Source of the DNA: Sepiola atlantica
Lineage: Eukaryota > Mollusca > Cephalopoda > Sepiida > Sepiolidae
Direction of reading: 5' to 3'
NCBI GenBank assembly: GCA_963556195.1
Contig: OY744529.1
Location: 62,051,580 to 62,115,579 of the forward strand
Length of the DNA: 64,000 nt
In this document: positions 32,392 through 47,079 of the stretch, piece after piece
How positions within the stretch are numbered: position 1 is the stretch's first letter
Layout: each line of letters begins with the position of its first letter
Position numbers and translations under genes: made by a program
Notes under the pieces: model-generated
What the model saw: the letters and a program-made list of their open reading frames with translations, nothing else
Database searches by the model: none
Told to the model about the DNA's origin: nothing

Positions 32392-35300
32392 CATTCCCAG
32401 TTGATTTCTTTTATTTTAGATTATTGTTATTTAATTACATTATTTATAAAGAGCTCAGGATATGGAGTTCAAAACTGTTTGAATTATGCAACTATTCCTA
32501 GTGATTCAAAAGTTATGAGAATTTAAAACTCTGAAATTCAGGGTTCAAAGTTGACATCATTATATACAAAAATTACTTCAAATCACGGAACAATTCTAAA
32601 GCACTACATTTTCCCAGCATAGACGTTATCCTTAGGACAAATCGGTTGCACTGGTATGGTCTTGTGTGTGTGTGGGGGGGGGGGTCTGTCCTTCTGGATA
32701 AACCACTGTAGAAGCTTGGATGCCTTAAATCGCAGGAAGGTTGGCCGGCCACGGAAAACTTGAAAGCAAGTGATTAGACAAGACCGAACAGAGTGGCATC
32801 TGGAGATAGTTGACTTGTAGATTTACTTTGTAATGCATATCAGTGTCTATGTGAGCTGGTTTGGCCAATCAGCTCTCTCCTGCCTCCTTGTCCACTGGAA
32901 GCTCACGGTACCTGCTATCTTCGCCTGAAGATATTTGAACTTCTTCTTTCGGACACTGTCCTAAGTTTATTCCACTTATTTCCAAACGGTATAGGTAACC
33001 TTAAATATACGAATAAACCCCTTTCGTTTGTTGTTGTAAAAAAGGTTTCGTTTATTTCTTTAATTCATTTCGTGTGTTAACAAATCCCCAATTCTTCCAA
33101 TGGTGACTTCCGACTGAAAAACAACAGAAACTGAGTTTTTAAAAAAGAGCCTTCGTAAAGTTATTTCAGCAGCGATAGGGTTCGTAACTCTTGTAAAAGC
33201 GGCTACCAAAAGACGAAAAATTTCACTCAACACAGCATCGAACTTTGCCGTTTACAAGAAAAAAAAAAGAAAGAAAACAGTTTTGAATTCGGAAACTTCC
33301 GAAATACTTTTTGTTTCTCTAAAGAAAACAAAATTAAAAACAAAAGACATTTCTTTTAAACACCGAAAATATATATATATATTGAAACTCTTTTTTATTT
33401 TCTTTCTCTTTTGAAAAGCGCGTACCACGTAAAAAAAAAAACGAAATAACAAAAACTTTTTCCTCCTATAAAGTATTTTTCTCTCTTACACTGAAGGAGT
33501 TCTTGAAAGAGAAGGACTTGAAAACACTATGTTATATGACATTATGAAAAAAGAAAGGAAAAACTTTTAAATTGAAATCATTTTTTAGCCATTTTAGTCT
33601 AACAGACTTTAAGACGCCACTGAGACTTTGAGACGACACGTGCGTATATGGAAGTCGGCATTTTTCGTTCGCCAAAGGAACAGAAGAATTCAATAGTAGA
33701 CTTCAACCACTCTTTTTTCCTCACATTATATAAAAAGAAAAAGAAAAACTTTTACAATTTGTTTTATTTTAAATGCCTCTGCAAAAAAACGTGAGTACAT
33801 TCCTTACATAAACAAACACAGAAAAATATTCACTTTTCTTATCTATTCTCTGTCTGCTATATATATATTTATTATTTATTCGTTTTGGCTCTTAAAACAT
33901 ACATATTTTCTATTTCGTTTTTTCTCTTTTAAATGTGCTTCCATGACAATGTTTTTCCCACTTTATTGACTGTAGATTTTATTTTGGTCTGTTGTTCATA
34001 TGTATATAAATGGATGCAATTATGGTAACTACTATGTTACAGACTGAAGCCTACCTGTCTCCTATAATGGAGACTACACAGCCGCTAATTGATACGGCTA
34101 TAGTGAACGCCATAGAAAGCCTCACCAATGAGGTGAGAAAAATAAGCAGGTCGGAGTCGCAGCTGCACATGCGCCGACTCCAGACCCCCTCCCCATCCCC
34201 ATGCTCCCCTCGTCGCCGCCGCTGCTACTCTAACAAGCAAGCTCTGTGTTACTACCACAGGCGCTTTGGCACTCATGCACGACGGTGTAAAACCCCTGTT
34301 CATTTATGAACCAGGGAAACTAATATCTGGAAACCTGAGCACGACACAGTCTTCACTGAAGCTACACAATCGTGCACTCTTTCTTACGGACTCCATTTCC
34401 CATGCACGTTGCTTGGTTGACACGGGAGCCGCCTGCAATATTCGGCCACTGAAACTCCTCACCGAGAAGCCACCAGTGTCGCTCATTTCATTGCAAGCCT
34501 AAATCACTCTCCTATTCCCACGTACGGTCAAATTTCTCGTTCTTTGGACTTGAAATTGCGCATAGACTTTACGTGGGTCTTTATAGTAGCCGATTTACCC
34601 TACCCCATTCTGGGCTCGGATTTTCTGCACCACTTTAATCTTTTAGTGGACATGCACGACGATGGCTGATAGACGTTAATACGGAACTTTCCATTCTGGG
34701 TTAGAAATCGAATACCCCATCTATCAGCCTGGTATACTTTATTGCCGCCACCGATGACCAATACTACACTCCTACCCGGAGTTAGCTAACTTAAATTTTG
34801 TTGTGAGCAAACCAACTCACTCAACAAAACACTACATTGAGATCACAGGAGCTCTTGTGTTCTCATGCCCTCGTCGCTTACCGGTAGAGAAACTAAAAGC
34901 GCAAAGGCGGAGTTTAACCATATGCTGCAACTGAGAATTATACGCCCCTCGTCAAGTCCATGGGCTTCCCCTTTGCATAGCGCTCTGGAGATTGGCATCC
35001 GACTGCGGACTATCGACGACTCAATGCCATGACGGTACCTGATCGTTATCCAATCTCACACATACAGGACTTTGCTTCATCTCTGCACGGTTGTAAGACC
35101 TTATCCAAACTGGACTTAGTTAAGGCTTACCATCAGATTCCACTAAATTCGGCCGACATACCCAAAACAGCGGTATCAACTCCATTTGGAGCGTTCGAAT
35201 TCTTAACTATGCCTTTCGGTTTACGAAACGCGGCTAGTACCTTCCAACGTTTCATGGACGAAGTAGTGCGAGATCTCGACTTTGTCTATAATTACATAGA

Positions 35301-38300
35301 CGACATTCTTGTGGCAAGTGCCTCACCTGAGGAACATGTCATGAATCTCCTCCTACTCTTCGAACGGTTTCAGCAATACCAGGTGAGGATTAACCCTGGT
35401 AAATGTGTTTTTGTTGCTTTGTCACTAGTTTTTATTGGGCCACATTATCAGTCCTGAAGACATATCTTCCTTGCCTGAAAAGGTTAAAGCTTTACAAGAC
35501 CTTCAACCACCCACTTCACTTCGATCTGTTAAACTACTACAGACGCTTTATCTCACACTGTGCAGATCTCCTGTCTCTTCTTTCCGACCTGTTATGTAAC
35601 AGGAAGAAGAAAAGTGAGCAGATTTCACTGAATGATATTCAGCTGAAAACTTTCATTAAAGTGTAGGAAAAACTAGAAACGACATCCTTGCTTGCACATC
35701 CTGTGTCCAATGCCCAGTTTTCACTGGTCGATGATGCATTGGGCACAGCTATAGGTGCATTGTTGCAACAGCAGCACCAAGGTCAATTACAACTTCTCGA
35801 ATACTTTTCGATACAACTAAAACCAGCAGAACAACGTTACAGCACGTATTCACTCGAGGGCCGTCAATTCATAATCTACACTGATACCGTCCACCTACAT
35901 ATGCAGTGCGTGCTAAGCTGGACAAATATTCTCCTCGCGAAACTCGCCACTTGGATTTTGTTTCGCTATTTACTAACGATATCCGACATATCTCTGGTGA
36001 ACAGAATGCTGCGCCTTGTCCCGCCTTCCTATAAATTCTCTGTCTTCACCTTCCGATATCGATATACAACAGATGGCTTTAGACCAGCCACGTCTGGACA
36101 CTCTGGAACTTCGGACACACAAGTCATCTGTGACACCTCAACAGATTCACCTCGCCCTTTTGTTCCACTGACTCATCGTAGGGTTGTCTTTGATACCTTT
36201 CACAACTTGGCACACACCAGACTCAAAGCCACAGTGAAGCTGATTTCAGCTAGATTTTTCTGGCCGAATATTAGGCGCGACATTACTGCCTGGACACGTT
36301 CCTGCGTATCCTTCCAAAAGTCAAAGGTGCACAAGCATATCCGTGCACCGCTTGAAACATTCAGCACTCCAGATGTTCAGTTCAGCCATATTCACATTGA
36401 TCTGATTGGATCATGGCCGGTCAGTCAGGGATTTACTTATCTCCTGACCTGTATAAACCGCTTTACACGGTGGCTTGAACCCATTCCCCTACAAGACATG
36501 TCGGATGAATCTGTAGCGCGAGCCCTTATATCGGGCTGGATATTGCATTACGGAGTTCCCACAACTATTACCACCGACCATGATGGACAGCTTGAATCCC
36601 ACCTATTCTAGGAATTTTCCAGGATCTTAGGGATTAAACGTATCCATACTACTAGCTATCATCCAGCTACTAACGGAATGATAGAACGCTTCCATCGTCA
36701 ATTGAAAGCCATGTTGCGTGCTTATCCTGACCAACAGCGATGGAGCAAGTATGTACCTATTGTCCTTCTTGGTTGTCATGCTGCGATCAAAAAGGACCTC
36801 GGATACTCTCCAGCCGAACTTGTTTATGGACTACCTCTATTGTTGCCGGGTCAGATGCTGACCCCGATAGATTAAACGGCAACAAATTCAGCTCTGTACA
36901 TAAACAGACTGCGAGCTTACTTTAATGAGCTCTCACCTATTATGCACCCTAGGCAACAGACCATTAAATCTTCGGTCTCGAAAGACATTTCGTCATGGAC
37001 TCATGTTTTTGTTAGAAAAGACTCTGTTAAAGCCCCTCTTACTCCTCTTTATACTGGTCCTTATCGTGTGTTTTCATGCACTGACAAACTGTTCACCCTT
37101 GACATTGGTGGCAAAAAAGACACTGTATCCATCGACAGGGTGAAAAGAGCCTTTCTAAACACAGAAACACCTGAGCTCCATATTCCCCCTACTGTGCATC
37201 AAACAGCTGTAACTACGCTTGTACTATTGGAAACCCCTAAAGGCAATTATGTCACCACCACATGTAGTGGTTGGCGAGTACATTGGCCCAAAAAACTGTG
37301 TAAAAACTATATATATTTAGAATGAGCTTTTTTGAGTTTTTGTACTCTAGGATACAATTACATTTTTTAAAAAAAACTACTTTTCAAAGAAAAGATAAAC
37401 ATTTTTCAAAAACTACTTTTCAAAGAAAAGATAAACATTTTTCAAAAAACTACTTTTCAAAGAAAAGATAAACATTTTTCAAAAAACTACTTTTCAAAGA
37501 AAAGACACATTCTTTTCAATGAATACTTTTCACAGAGAAGATAAACTTTTTTCAAAAAAATATTTTTCACAAAAAATACAAACATTTAAAAAAAAAACTT
37601 TTCACAGAAAAGAAAAACATAATTCCTAAAAATACTTTTCGCAGAAAACCCAGAAACAAAAACAAAAACAATTTTTCAAAAATACTTTTTGCAGAAAAGG
37701 CATAAACCTTTTCCCTGCAAAACAAAAAACTTTTTAAGATATTCTGAATTAACAAATTTTGTATTTTGTATTTTTGTTCTTTTCCACTGCTACACTTCCT
37801 TTTCTTCCTGTCGGTTTTCAGCCTAAGCAGGGGGTGATGTAGCAGTTATAGATTTACTTTGTAATGCGTATCAGTGTCTATGTGAGATGGTTTGGCCAAT
37901 CAGCTCGCAGGGCGCATTGATATCATTAGCTATCTAAGGGACTACTTGAACTCCCTTAGGATATTCCAGAGAATTATCAGACGGTACCCTGGCACCAGCC
38001 AGGAAGGATCGCATCAGCCTTTCTCCTGCGTCCTTGTCCACTGGACGCTCACAGCGCTTGCTATCTTCGCCTGAAGATATTTGAACTGATTCTTCTTTCG
38101 GACACTGTCCTAATTTTCTTTCTACCTATATCCACAAGGTATATGTAACCTTAAATATACCAATAACACCCTTTCGTTTGTTGTTGTAAAAAAGGTTTTG
38201 TTTGTTTTGTTAATTCATTTTGTGTGTTAAATTAAGATAGGGGATAACAAACCCTTAATTCTTACAGACTTGCTGAAACGTGAGAATTGGAGAGTGAGAA

Positions 38301-41209
38301 AACGTCTGACCCCTGAACCAGGGGAAAGAGACGTTAAATGAATAGAAGAAGAATTCAGAAGAAATTCACACATTTCTTCAATTTTACTTTATTTTCGGAC
38401 CAATTTTGATAAAACTTGGAATTTTCATGTAAAATTGTATGTTCTTTCTGATTCTGCACTTAGATTGTATGTATCACTATGTTGTAGCCCATTATTTAGA
38501 GAATAAAAGGTACAAATATCAGCGTTTTTTCTTTCTTTTTTTAAGTTTACTACAAGATTATTCAATATTTGAATTTTAATACTGCATGTATATATACTTC
38601 TATTACTAATGGAGATTTGATATCTGTTTGTCTGAAGTCAAAACTATATTATTACTTCTATTAATTGCACGATTGTACTATCTTTTAATGCTCAATTCAG
38701 TTTACTATACTATTTCAAACTAATGTACTATCTTTCAGTGCTCAATTCAGGGGGTAGTGTAGTATTTTTTCTGTGGTCATGATACCATCTTCCCATGGAT
38801 TACATTCTCCTTCTTGGAGGTAGTGTAATATCTGTTTTTATTGGCATGACATCATCCTTCCAGACATTTCCTCCTCCTGCTATCAACCTTATAACCGACC
38901 ACATCTCTTCTAATAACCTCGACTGTTTCGGGATTACCTCGACCAATATACACCAACTCCTACATATCATCGTCAACAATACCTATTTCACATTCCAGCA
39001 AAACACATACAACCAAGTCTCTGGCTTACCCATGGGCTCCAGTCTTTCTGGCCTCCTAGCCATTTCTTACATGGACCGACTTGAGCAACAAGCTCTAAGC
39101 ACCTGTCACTCCTACATCTTATTCACGAGATACATTAACGATATTCTTATCCTCATATCATCTCGTGATGAAGCCACCACTATTTTCAACACATTCAATA
39201 ATACTGACCCCCACCTACAGTTCACTATCGAACACCTCAGGCTCACTCTCACTACTAGACTTCAATCTTAGTATCTCTGAGGATGGATCAATACACACTA
39301 CCTTTTACAGAAAACCTACCTGCAGAAAACTCTTCATCCACTTTAAATCCGCCTTACCCCTTAAAGCAAAATTAAGTTATGCACACACAGAGATCACCCG
39401 TATACAACGTAAATGCTCCTCTACTACTGATAAAACTACACACACACTAAGGCCTTCCACTAGACACTCTTAACCAACGGCTTCCCCCCCTCTACCATAG
39501 CCAGCCTCAGTAGCACCAAAAACCGCAGACACAGCCCCCTTACCAACACCTGCTTCCTCGAACTCCCTTTCTTCAGCGATAGCATTACATCCGCGATCTG
39601 CAAAGCAATACGTAGCGAGAACCTCACTACACACAGGCACTACCCTTCAACAACACCTAACTAAAAATACAGTAACCACACCTCTGAACCCTGCTCCCTA
39701 GCCAATTGCTCCATTTCCAACTCTGGGCTCTACCTTCGCACTCATACAGTTTACAGACTACAATGTGTTAAGTGCCAGAATTTCGGTAGCACTGTCAGGC
39801 CTCTGCTCCAACGCATCAAGGAACACTTTCTTCTTTCTATAAACACATCTTATCCTGTGGCAACACACAACACATTATCTATGTCCATATCCTTGCCTCA
39901 GTTAGAAACATCGGTAATCTAAGGGTATCAGAGGCCATTCTTATGTTTAAACATAGACCCTCTTTAAATAGCACAGCTGAGCTTTGTCCCCCCCCCCTTC
40001 ATTCTTTAACCTCACTAGATCATTCCAACTGTACTCACCTTAGACCATGCTTTATACTCCTTGCTCCTTTGTCTCTACCCGATCCCAATGATCTCAACTA
40101 TCTATCCACCTAACCCATCTAGATCTCGCATATCCATACTCCCACTTTCCTTGTTCTCCTTATACCCTTTCATTCAGGCACCCTTTCCCTCTATGCCTCC
40201 CCTTAACCGACACCCATCTTCCCCTACGTTTATTTCCTTATACACCTTTCTTGTCTTCTTTCTTTTCGATACTCTTCCCCACAACTCCTACAACTTCCTA
40301 TTCATAGAATAAGCCACCCACACCATTTAGACTTAATTCCCATATATTGCACTTACACTTAATTAGTTGTGTTCACTATGCAATAATTAAATTTTGTTCT
40401 TAATTATATATAAACGCTTTTCCCTTCCTTTCTCTTCTAACAACCAACCCCCTGTTCCCACACTATTGGTCCTTGAGTATAACGGAATAGATGAAGGCTT
40501 AAGATAGACTAATTCTATCTGACCATGCATTATTTTACTTTACGTAATTATTCCGCTTTAACCATCTTAATGCTGATCCCTAATTCTCCCCCTTAATCTG
40601 TACCTGACTGTTGATCCGAACCTATATTTACAATTGCAACACTTAACATAAATATTAAATATTTAATAAAAAAAGAAAAAAAGTAACTAATAAATTTTAA
40701 AAAACAAATAATAATAATAAAAAAACAACAACAAATTAAATTAAATTAAATCTAAATATTATTATTTAAGATTAACTAAATTAATTAATCTTAGTAATCT
40801 ATTACATATCTTAACTATTGCATTTTCTGCAGAAACTTTCTATCTTTCTGTGAATCTCATTTTTGTTAATAGCAGCGTCTAGTTGGTTCTCTTAAACTGA
40901 CACAGTCAGTCCAACTTTTGTTTTCTTTTTGAAAAAGAGAGGTTGTTACTCTCGAAATGATTAAAGTCTCTACCATTCCGGACCTTTAAATATTTAACAG
41001 TAAGCCCACCAATTTTACAATTTACTGTCTTTATATTTAAATTTTTGAAATATAAATGAATTGATCTGAGATTTACCGTCTCTTGTCATTTATTTTTGTT
41101 CATTCTTATTCCACTTTCCGGTTCTCAACATTGCATTGCTCCTGCCTCGGAATTCTCACTTTCATATTTACTTGTTTACTTACAATGCTTACAAGCAAAC
41201 TACCATTTC

Positions 41210-41261
<52 letters not shown>

Positions 41262-44200
41262 CATATTAAAACGCTGGTTTATTTTGGCGGATCATAGATC
41301 GGGATCTTAGATAATACGTCTTTTGTTTACAATTAGCGCAGCACGACGCATGATAACTGTGTATTGCCATGCGATACCAATCATATTAACATCTCTTTAA
41401 TAATAAAAACAACAGCCTCTCGACACAGTTTAACCACACTTAGCCGACTTTTAAATGTATTAAGTCACTCTATCCCAACTGAACACAATATTCTAAACAC
41501 AAACTACTCTGACATTGGCTGTTTATTTACATAACTCAGTAATCACAACCATAACGGAAGTAGCTAAGTAAAGTTATAATTCTGCAGATAACCAACACAT
41601 GATAATTTTACTTAATTTTTTCTATAAAAACAAAAAATAATGAATGCATCTAAACATATTTCAACGACACATAACCAATCCTCCTTATTTTTGTTCCCCC
41701 CTCCTGTCCCAAAAAAACATTTGACCATCCAATTTCTCGCACATTTATACCCTGCACGAGGGTGATTTCATTTCTTCTCTGATTATTTCCTGAAAATATA
41801 AAGCAGGGCGTTCGAAATATTGAATAAAAAAACATTACTAAAAGAATAACATCGTTTTTATGCTTCAAACACCACCAATCATTCTAAAAATAAATCTCTA
41901 GAAGCATATGTGGAATACAAAATGTTTATAATGGTAAAAGAATAAGTTCATTGTGGTAAAATAATATGTGTATTATCGTAAACGAATAAATTCATTATGG
42001 TAAAAGAATAAGTTCCTTATGGTAAAAGAATGAGTTTATAATGGTAATATAATAAGTTAATAATGATAAACGAATAAGTTCATAATAGTACAAGAATAAG
42101 TTCATAACGGTAAACAAATTAGTTAAAAGAATAAGTTCTTTATGCTAAATGCATAAGTTCATAACGGTAAAAGAATAAAGTAATAATGGTGAAATAATAA
42201 TTTACAATAGCAAAAGAAGTTAATTATTTCAAAATAATAAGTTTATAATGATAAAATAATAAGTTCATAATGGTAAAAGAATACGTTCATTATGTTAAAA
42301 AGAATAAGTTCCTTATTGTCAATGAATAAGTTCATTATGCTAAATGTATAAGTTCATATTGGTAAAAGAATAAGTTCATAATGGTAAAAAATATGTTCAT
42401 AATGGTAGAAGAATAAGTTCATAATGGTAAAATAATAATTTCATTATGGTTTATTATGGTACAAAAATAAGTTTATAATGGTAAACGAATAAGTTCATAA
42501 TGGTGAAAGAATACGTTCCTTAATGTAAATGAATAAGTTCATTATTCTAAGTAAATTCATATTGATAAACGAATATGTTCATTATTGCAAAAGAATAAGT
42601 TCATAATGGTAAAAGAATAACTTAATTATGGTAAAGATTCCAATCATTCCAATTATGCTTATTCATTTGTGCATGTTCTTGTTTTACAAAAAAAATTTTT
42701 TTACCTAGATAAGGAAAATTCCTGCATTCATTCAGTTTACAGCTTTCAAACCTTAAAAACTGCTGATGAAATGTGTTTTATTTACTCCTCTCCAGGAGTT
42801 AGGTACAAGGCCAGTTTTATCTTACTCCCACAAGTAAGATGTGACCCAAGATCGGGTCGGAAAAGTGGGGTTTGAAAAGCCAGCACCCGAGAAAGTGAGC
42901 ACTCTGACCATTAAAAATTGCCTGGGCAGCCCCGTCGGCATTCCCCGGTAGGGGCGCCTCAGACAGTAAGCAATAAACTTACTCCTCCCCAAAGAGGGGA
43001 GGCGAAGCCTGGGAGGGTGCACCCCCCTAGAACTGCACAGGACCAGACAACCCCCAATAGACCGGCGTAAATCCAGACCCAAAGGCCCGGACAATACCGG
43101 TTTATTAGGCGGGGTAAATGAAATGTGTATACTGGACCAAAATAACCTGTTTAAAAGTTTATGTACCACATAGACAAAAGATTGGGTGTTTCAGTTTTGT
43201 GACTTCACTAATTACAGTGTTCTTCTGGATAGTTTGCTGAAAGATGCAGACGTGGAAAATAGAATTGCAAAACACTTGAAAATGGTGTTAACGTTTTATT
43301 TGGGTGTAATATGATATGCATGATCAGTCGACTTGTTTTTACCCCAACTGACTTTGGTGGTAACTAGTTCACTTTGCTTATGCAAAAAGATTGGGAAAGC
43401 TTTCCACACATTTTATGAATTAAATAATTAGAAACGATCAAGCAAAACAAAAAGAAGAAGAATGAGTAATATTTACATGAGCTTAAATACATACACATTT
43501 ATCATCAATTATCCATAAAAATGGCGATTAGCCAATCCTTGGTTTCTTCGGGACTAAATGGATTCAAATTAGTCAAGTTGAAGCAAGTCTGAAATTATTT
43601 CTAGCAAATTATTCAATAAAGACCATTACTAAATTTATAGCAATTTTCTTCCAATTTCGACCAAATTGTCCCCAAATTATCCTCATTATCTTTTCTTATA
43701 TACAAAAAAGGAAACACCTGCATTTTGTTGTATTATTTGGAAGTTTGGTTCGTGCAAATTTTAGGAATATATTGTTCTGTTTCCACCGTGAAATTAGAAC
43801 CAAAAATAATAAGCGTATTCCTCTAACAAAAACTGTCAAATTATGTCATTTTTATTACTCTGTTGAGACTAACCAAAATTAGTGTTATCAACCTGATTAG
43901 TACTAAAAAGTGACAGTGCGTAGGTGCGAACCTAAGACCTACTCAATAACTGTCCAATCAGTACGTTAGGAGCGAATGAAAAAACGTTTCTCCAATGTTC
44001 TATGCGAACAGCTCTAAAAGACTTCACTCAGACGACCCGGGCAGATTTGCCAAACAAACACCCATGAAACACCCCATTTCTACGTTAGACCAAACTTTAT
44101 TTTTTCTCACCACGATTCGCACACTTCAAATCTCTGAATGTCCGTGCGAATAAAGAGTATCAGTTTCATCTGCATATGCACAACTTGCAACAGCAAGCTC

Positions 44201-47042
44201 ATTCCTACATTTCACTTCACATACAAACGATGAAACGATCTCCGCAGTTCCAGCATTTCACTTGAACAAGCTAGACCTGCTGACCGACATATCCTCATTA
44301 TTATTACACGTCGCACACACACAAAATTCTGACATTACCGCGCCAGTGAACTCGTGCACAAATACATATGAACTCTGACTCTCTCACAAGCACAAATTTG
44401 CAGGCATAGACATAATTACCCCCGGCGTTTCATTTAAATAAATACCCTTGAATTATACGTCATTGTCGTATCGTTTTTATATGTTGTTTGATTATTATTA
44501 TCAATATGTTTGTCATTATCTTACGAAACCGTAATAACTGGACGATTATTTAATACTAGCAGTAAGACCCGACGTTGCTCGGGATTGAATGAGGGTAAAT
44601 ACTATGCACTTTTTCACCATAACACCATATTACTTTCTTTGTTTGTATTTTCCTTTCTTCCTGTTTCATCTCCTAATATAGTTGGAAGAAGCTGAAATAT
44701 TGGAAAACTCTTTGAATTAGTGTCTTATACATATGGTTTAAATTTCCTTAAAATCTGATATACATATTAAAAGTTTTAAGAGGGTGCTGTCGATATGGGT
44801 CACTTAGAAGTGGGCCACATAGATATTCGTCACATTGAGGGTAACATAGAGATTTGAGACTGCTTTCATTGTCTTCCCTGGAGAATGTTATACATATGAT
44901 ATAAATTTCATAAAAATAAGATATATTTAAAGTTTTAAAGGACGTGCGGTCCCAATAACTCCCTTAGGTTTGAGAATTGCATTTAGAGATTCGCGACCAC
45001 TTCCATTGTTATACCCAGAAAATTGTATACACATGATTTTAGGGGTGTACTTAGCGATTTGGGAACATGCCCATTGTCTTCTCTGGTAAATTTTACATAA
45101 GAATACACTTTTATATTTTATGTTGATTCTCTAACCTTTCTTTCTATAGAGAACACACAAACATCATACACACACATATACACAGGCATTCAGTTATATA
45201 TATATATATATATATATATATAGCAACGTCAAGCAATCTTGAGCCTGGTCAGTACTAGATGGGTGACCATTTGGTAATACCAGGCATTGTATGTGGACAC
45301 CTAGCTATAGGCAAATAGCGTCACCAACCCGCAGTGTCTACGTGGCGACTATAGCAAAACCCCCTGAATGACAGTCACCAATAAGGTGTCGGAAACCAGG
45401 AAGGGGTTCCTCCTCCAGGAGTGATCCAAAAACCCTGATGGTGATTGCGATGATATATATATAGAGAGAGATAATCAAATCTTTCTTAGCTAAAAGAAAG
45501 ATCCATGTCGTCCTTGATGGACGTACATCTAAATGCGGGTGTTTTGACCTATATTATTTCTGATCTTCTGTGTTTGTTTTACAAGTACTTCCACAAAATG
45601 AAAGTACTCCTCACCTATAAATCTGGGCTCTTCCCCATTAGCCTCTTATGCTTCAGTGGCAATATGCTTTGTTTGGGGTGAATAAAAGTTATAAAGAAAA
45701 CATTTAGGCATGAGTGTAGCAGTGACAAACTATTTTATGACTATTTCTTTGTGTGGAGTGATATTATACTGAGCTGATATTGGTCATATATGAACCAATC
45801 ACGAGACTTGGCGTATTAATCCTCTAGCAAACTTTTTACAATGTTTTGCCAACAAAAGAAGAACACAACGGTCCAATTTCCAGCAACGTGACAACACCTT
45901 ACTCGTACTATCTGCTGACAGATGACAGTCTACAAGGACGGACATCATATAGCGTCACCCACATAGTGCACGACATATTCTTACAGAGAAACTACTATCA
46001 TACAGTGTCATGCACACACATGACTCACAGATAAACTAACCTCCTTCCTTCTAAACAAATTAACTGATCATTATGAATTTTGGAACACAGCTGCTAGGCG
46101 TGAGGGTCCAAATATGTACTATATTTAATTTAATTTAGTTCTCTGGAAAGGCCGTAAAAAGGGAAGGGAAGCTCTTCGAGAAAATTCAGATACCTCCGAT
46201 TTTTGTGAAATTTTAATCGGTGTTAGACATCAGTTAATAAATATTCCCCAAATGTTAATTTCTTTGGAGTATTTGAAAATTCAAATATTTCAGATTTGCA
46301 TTGAATTCGATCCATAGTAATTAGAGACACCAACTAAACAAGATTCCCTGGATTTCAATTTCTTTTTAAGACCCCCTAAGCTTAAGTTTTAAATTTTACA
46401 CATTTTCTAGAATCAAATAATGTAATAGATTTTGATCAAAATTGGAATCAGGATTCTAGACATAAGGTTTAACATCATTATATCTTGATCTTCGTAAGCG
46501 GACATAAATGTGGCGCAATGTTCAGCGAATTCCTGTGATATATCACAGTTTATGAATTTTAAAATGAAATCAAAGTAGAACAAATAATGGTAGTGGCTGT
46601 GACCCAGCGGACCATGGGTACGTCTAGTATATATACAAAACCAGAATTCGTTTATAGTCCATATCAACTGCTCCAAAGAAATGTAGAATTCGCCTTGTAT
46701 CAGCCTCTTCATGATTCTAGCTGATTTTTCCATAGTGCGGTCCAAGAATCCACCTCCTCTTACCATATCATATTCTTCTAGAAAATCTTTGGTTTTCTGG
46801 ATCATCATTTCAAACAAGAAATATATCAATTTTCTCCCACCACGGCATCCAATGTATAAAAATTGACTCTGTTAATTCATCATGTTTATTCTTGATAAAG
46901 TCTGTGTTTAGGGCGAAATATTTAATCAAATTATGTCTCTGTGTTAATTGCTCTTTCTTCAAATTAATCTGTTTTTTGCTTATTTCCTTGCTTGTTATTT
47001 ATATATTCTGTCGGATTATCATCCTCTAACTATACCTCATAT

Positions 47043-47079
<37 letters not shown>

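Larger units (their letters stand above)
32816..38266 (+). mobile_element. Gypsy LTR retrotransposon, CsRN1-like, in intron 1
   Basis: Full-length layout: 5' LTR, primer-binding site, gag remnant, protease, reverse transcriptase, RNase H, integrase, 3' tandem repeats, polypurine tract, 3' LTR. It is flanked by GACT on both sides (32812-32815 and 38267-38270), a 4-base target duplication. The reverse transcriptase wording (MTVPDRYPI...[23 protein letters not shown]) recalls the CsRN1/Kabuki group from memory. Several stops and frameshifts mean it is dead. No env gene. It lies in the same direction as the host gene. Confidence 0.88.
38879..40965 (+). mobile_element. Penelope-like element
   Basis: Reverse transcriptase followed by a GIY-YIG endonuclease, the hallmark order of Penelope-like elements, then about 900 bases of 3' DNA ending near a hammerhead-like hairpin (40930-40962). 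The N-terminal half of the reverse transcriptase is absent (5' truncation). Frameshifts and a stop break it. Confidence 0.72.

Noticed and set aside
41935..42640. CRISPR-like array
   Set aside because: Units are contiguous and degenerate, with no spacers, in an animal genome.
43915..43985. tRNA-derived SINE on the minus strand
   Set aside because: Only a box-B-like word is present, with no box A at the right distance.
45223..45295. Functional 5S rRNA gene
   Set aside because: The first half is missing and there is an internal insertion.
46413..46829. 138-residue protein on the minus strand
   Set aside because: Half of it overlaps a Helitron copy and no family motif is visible.
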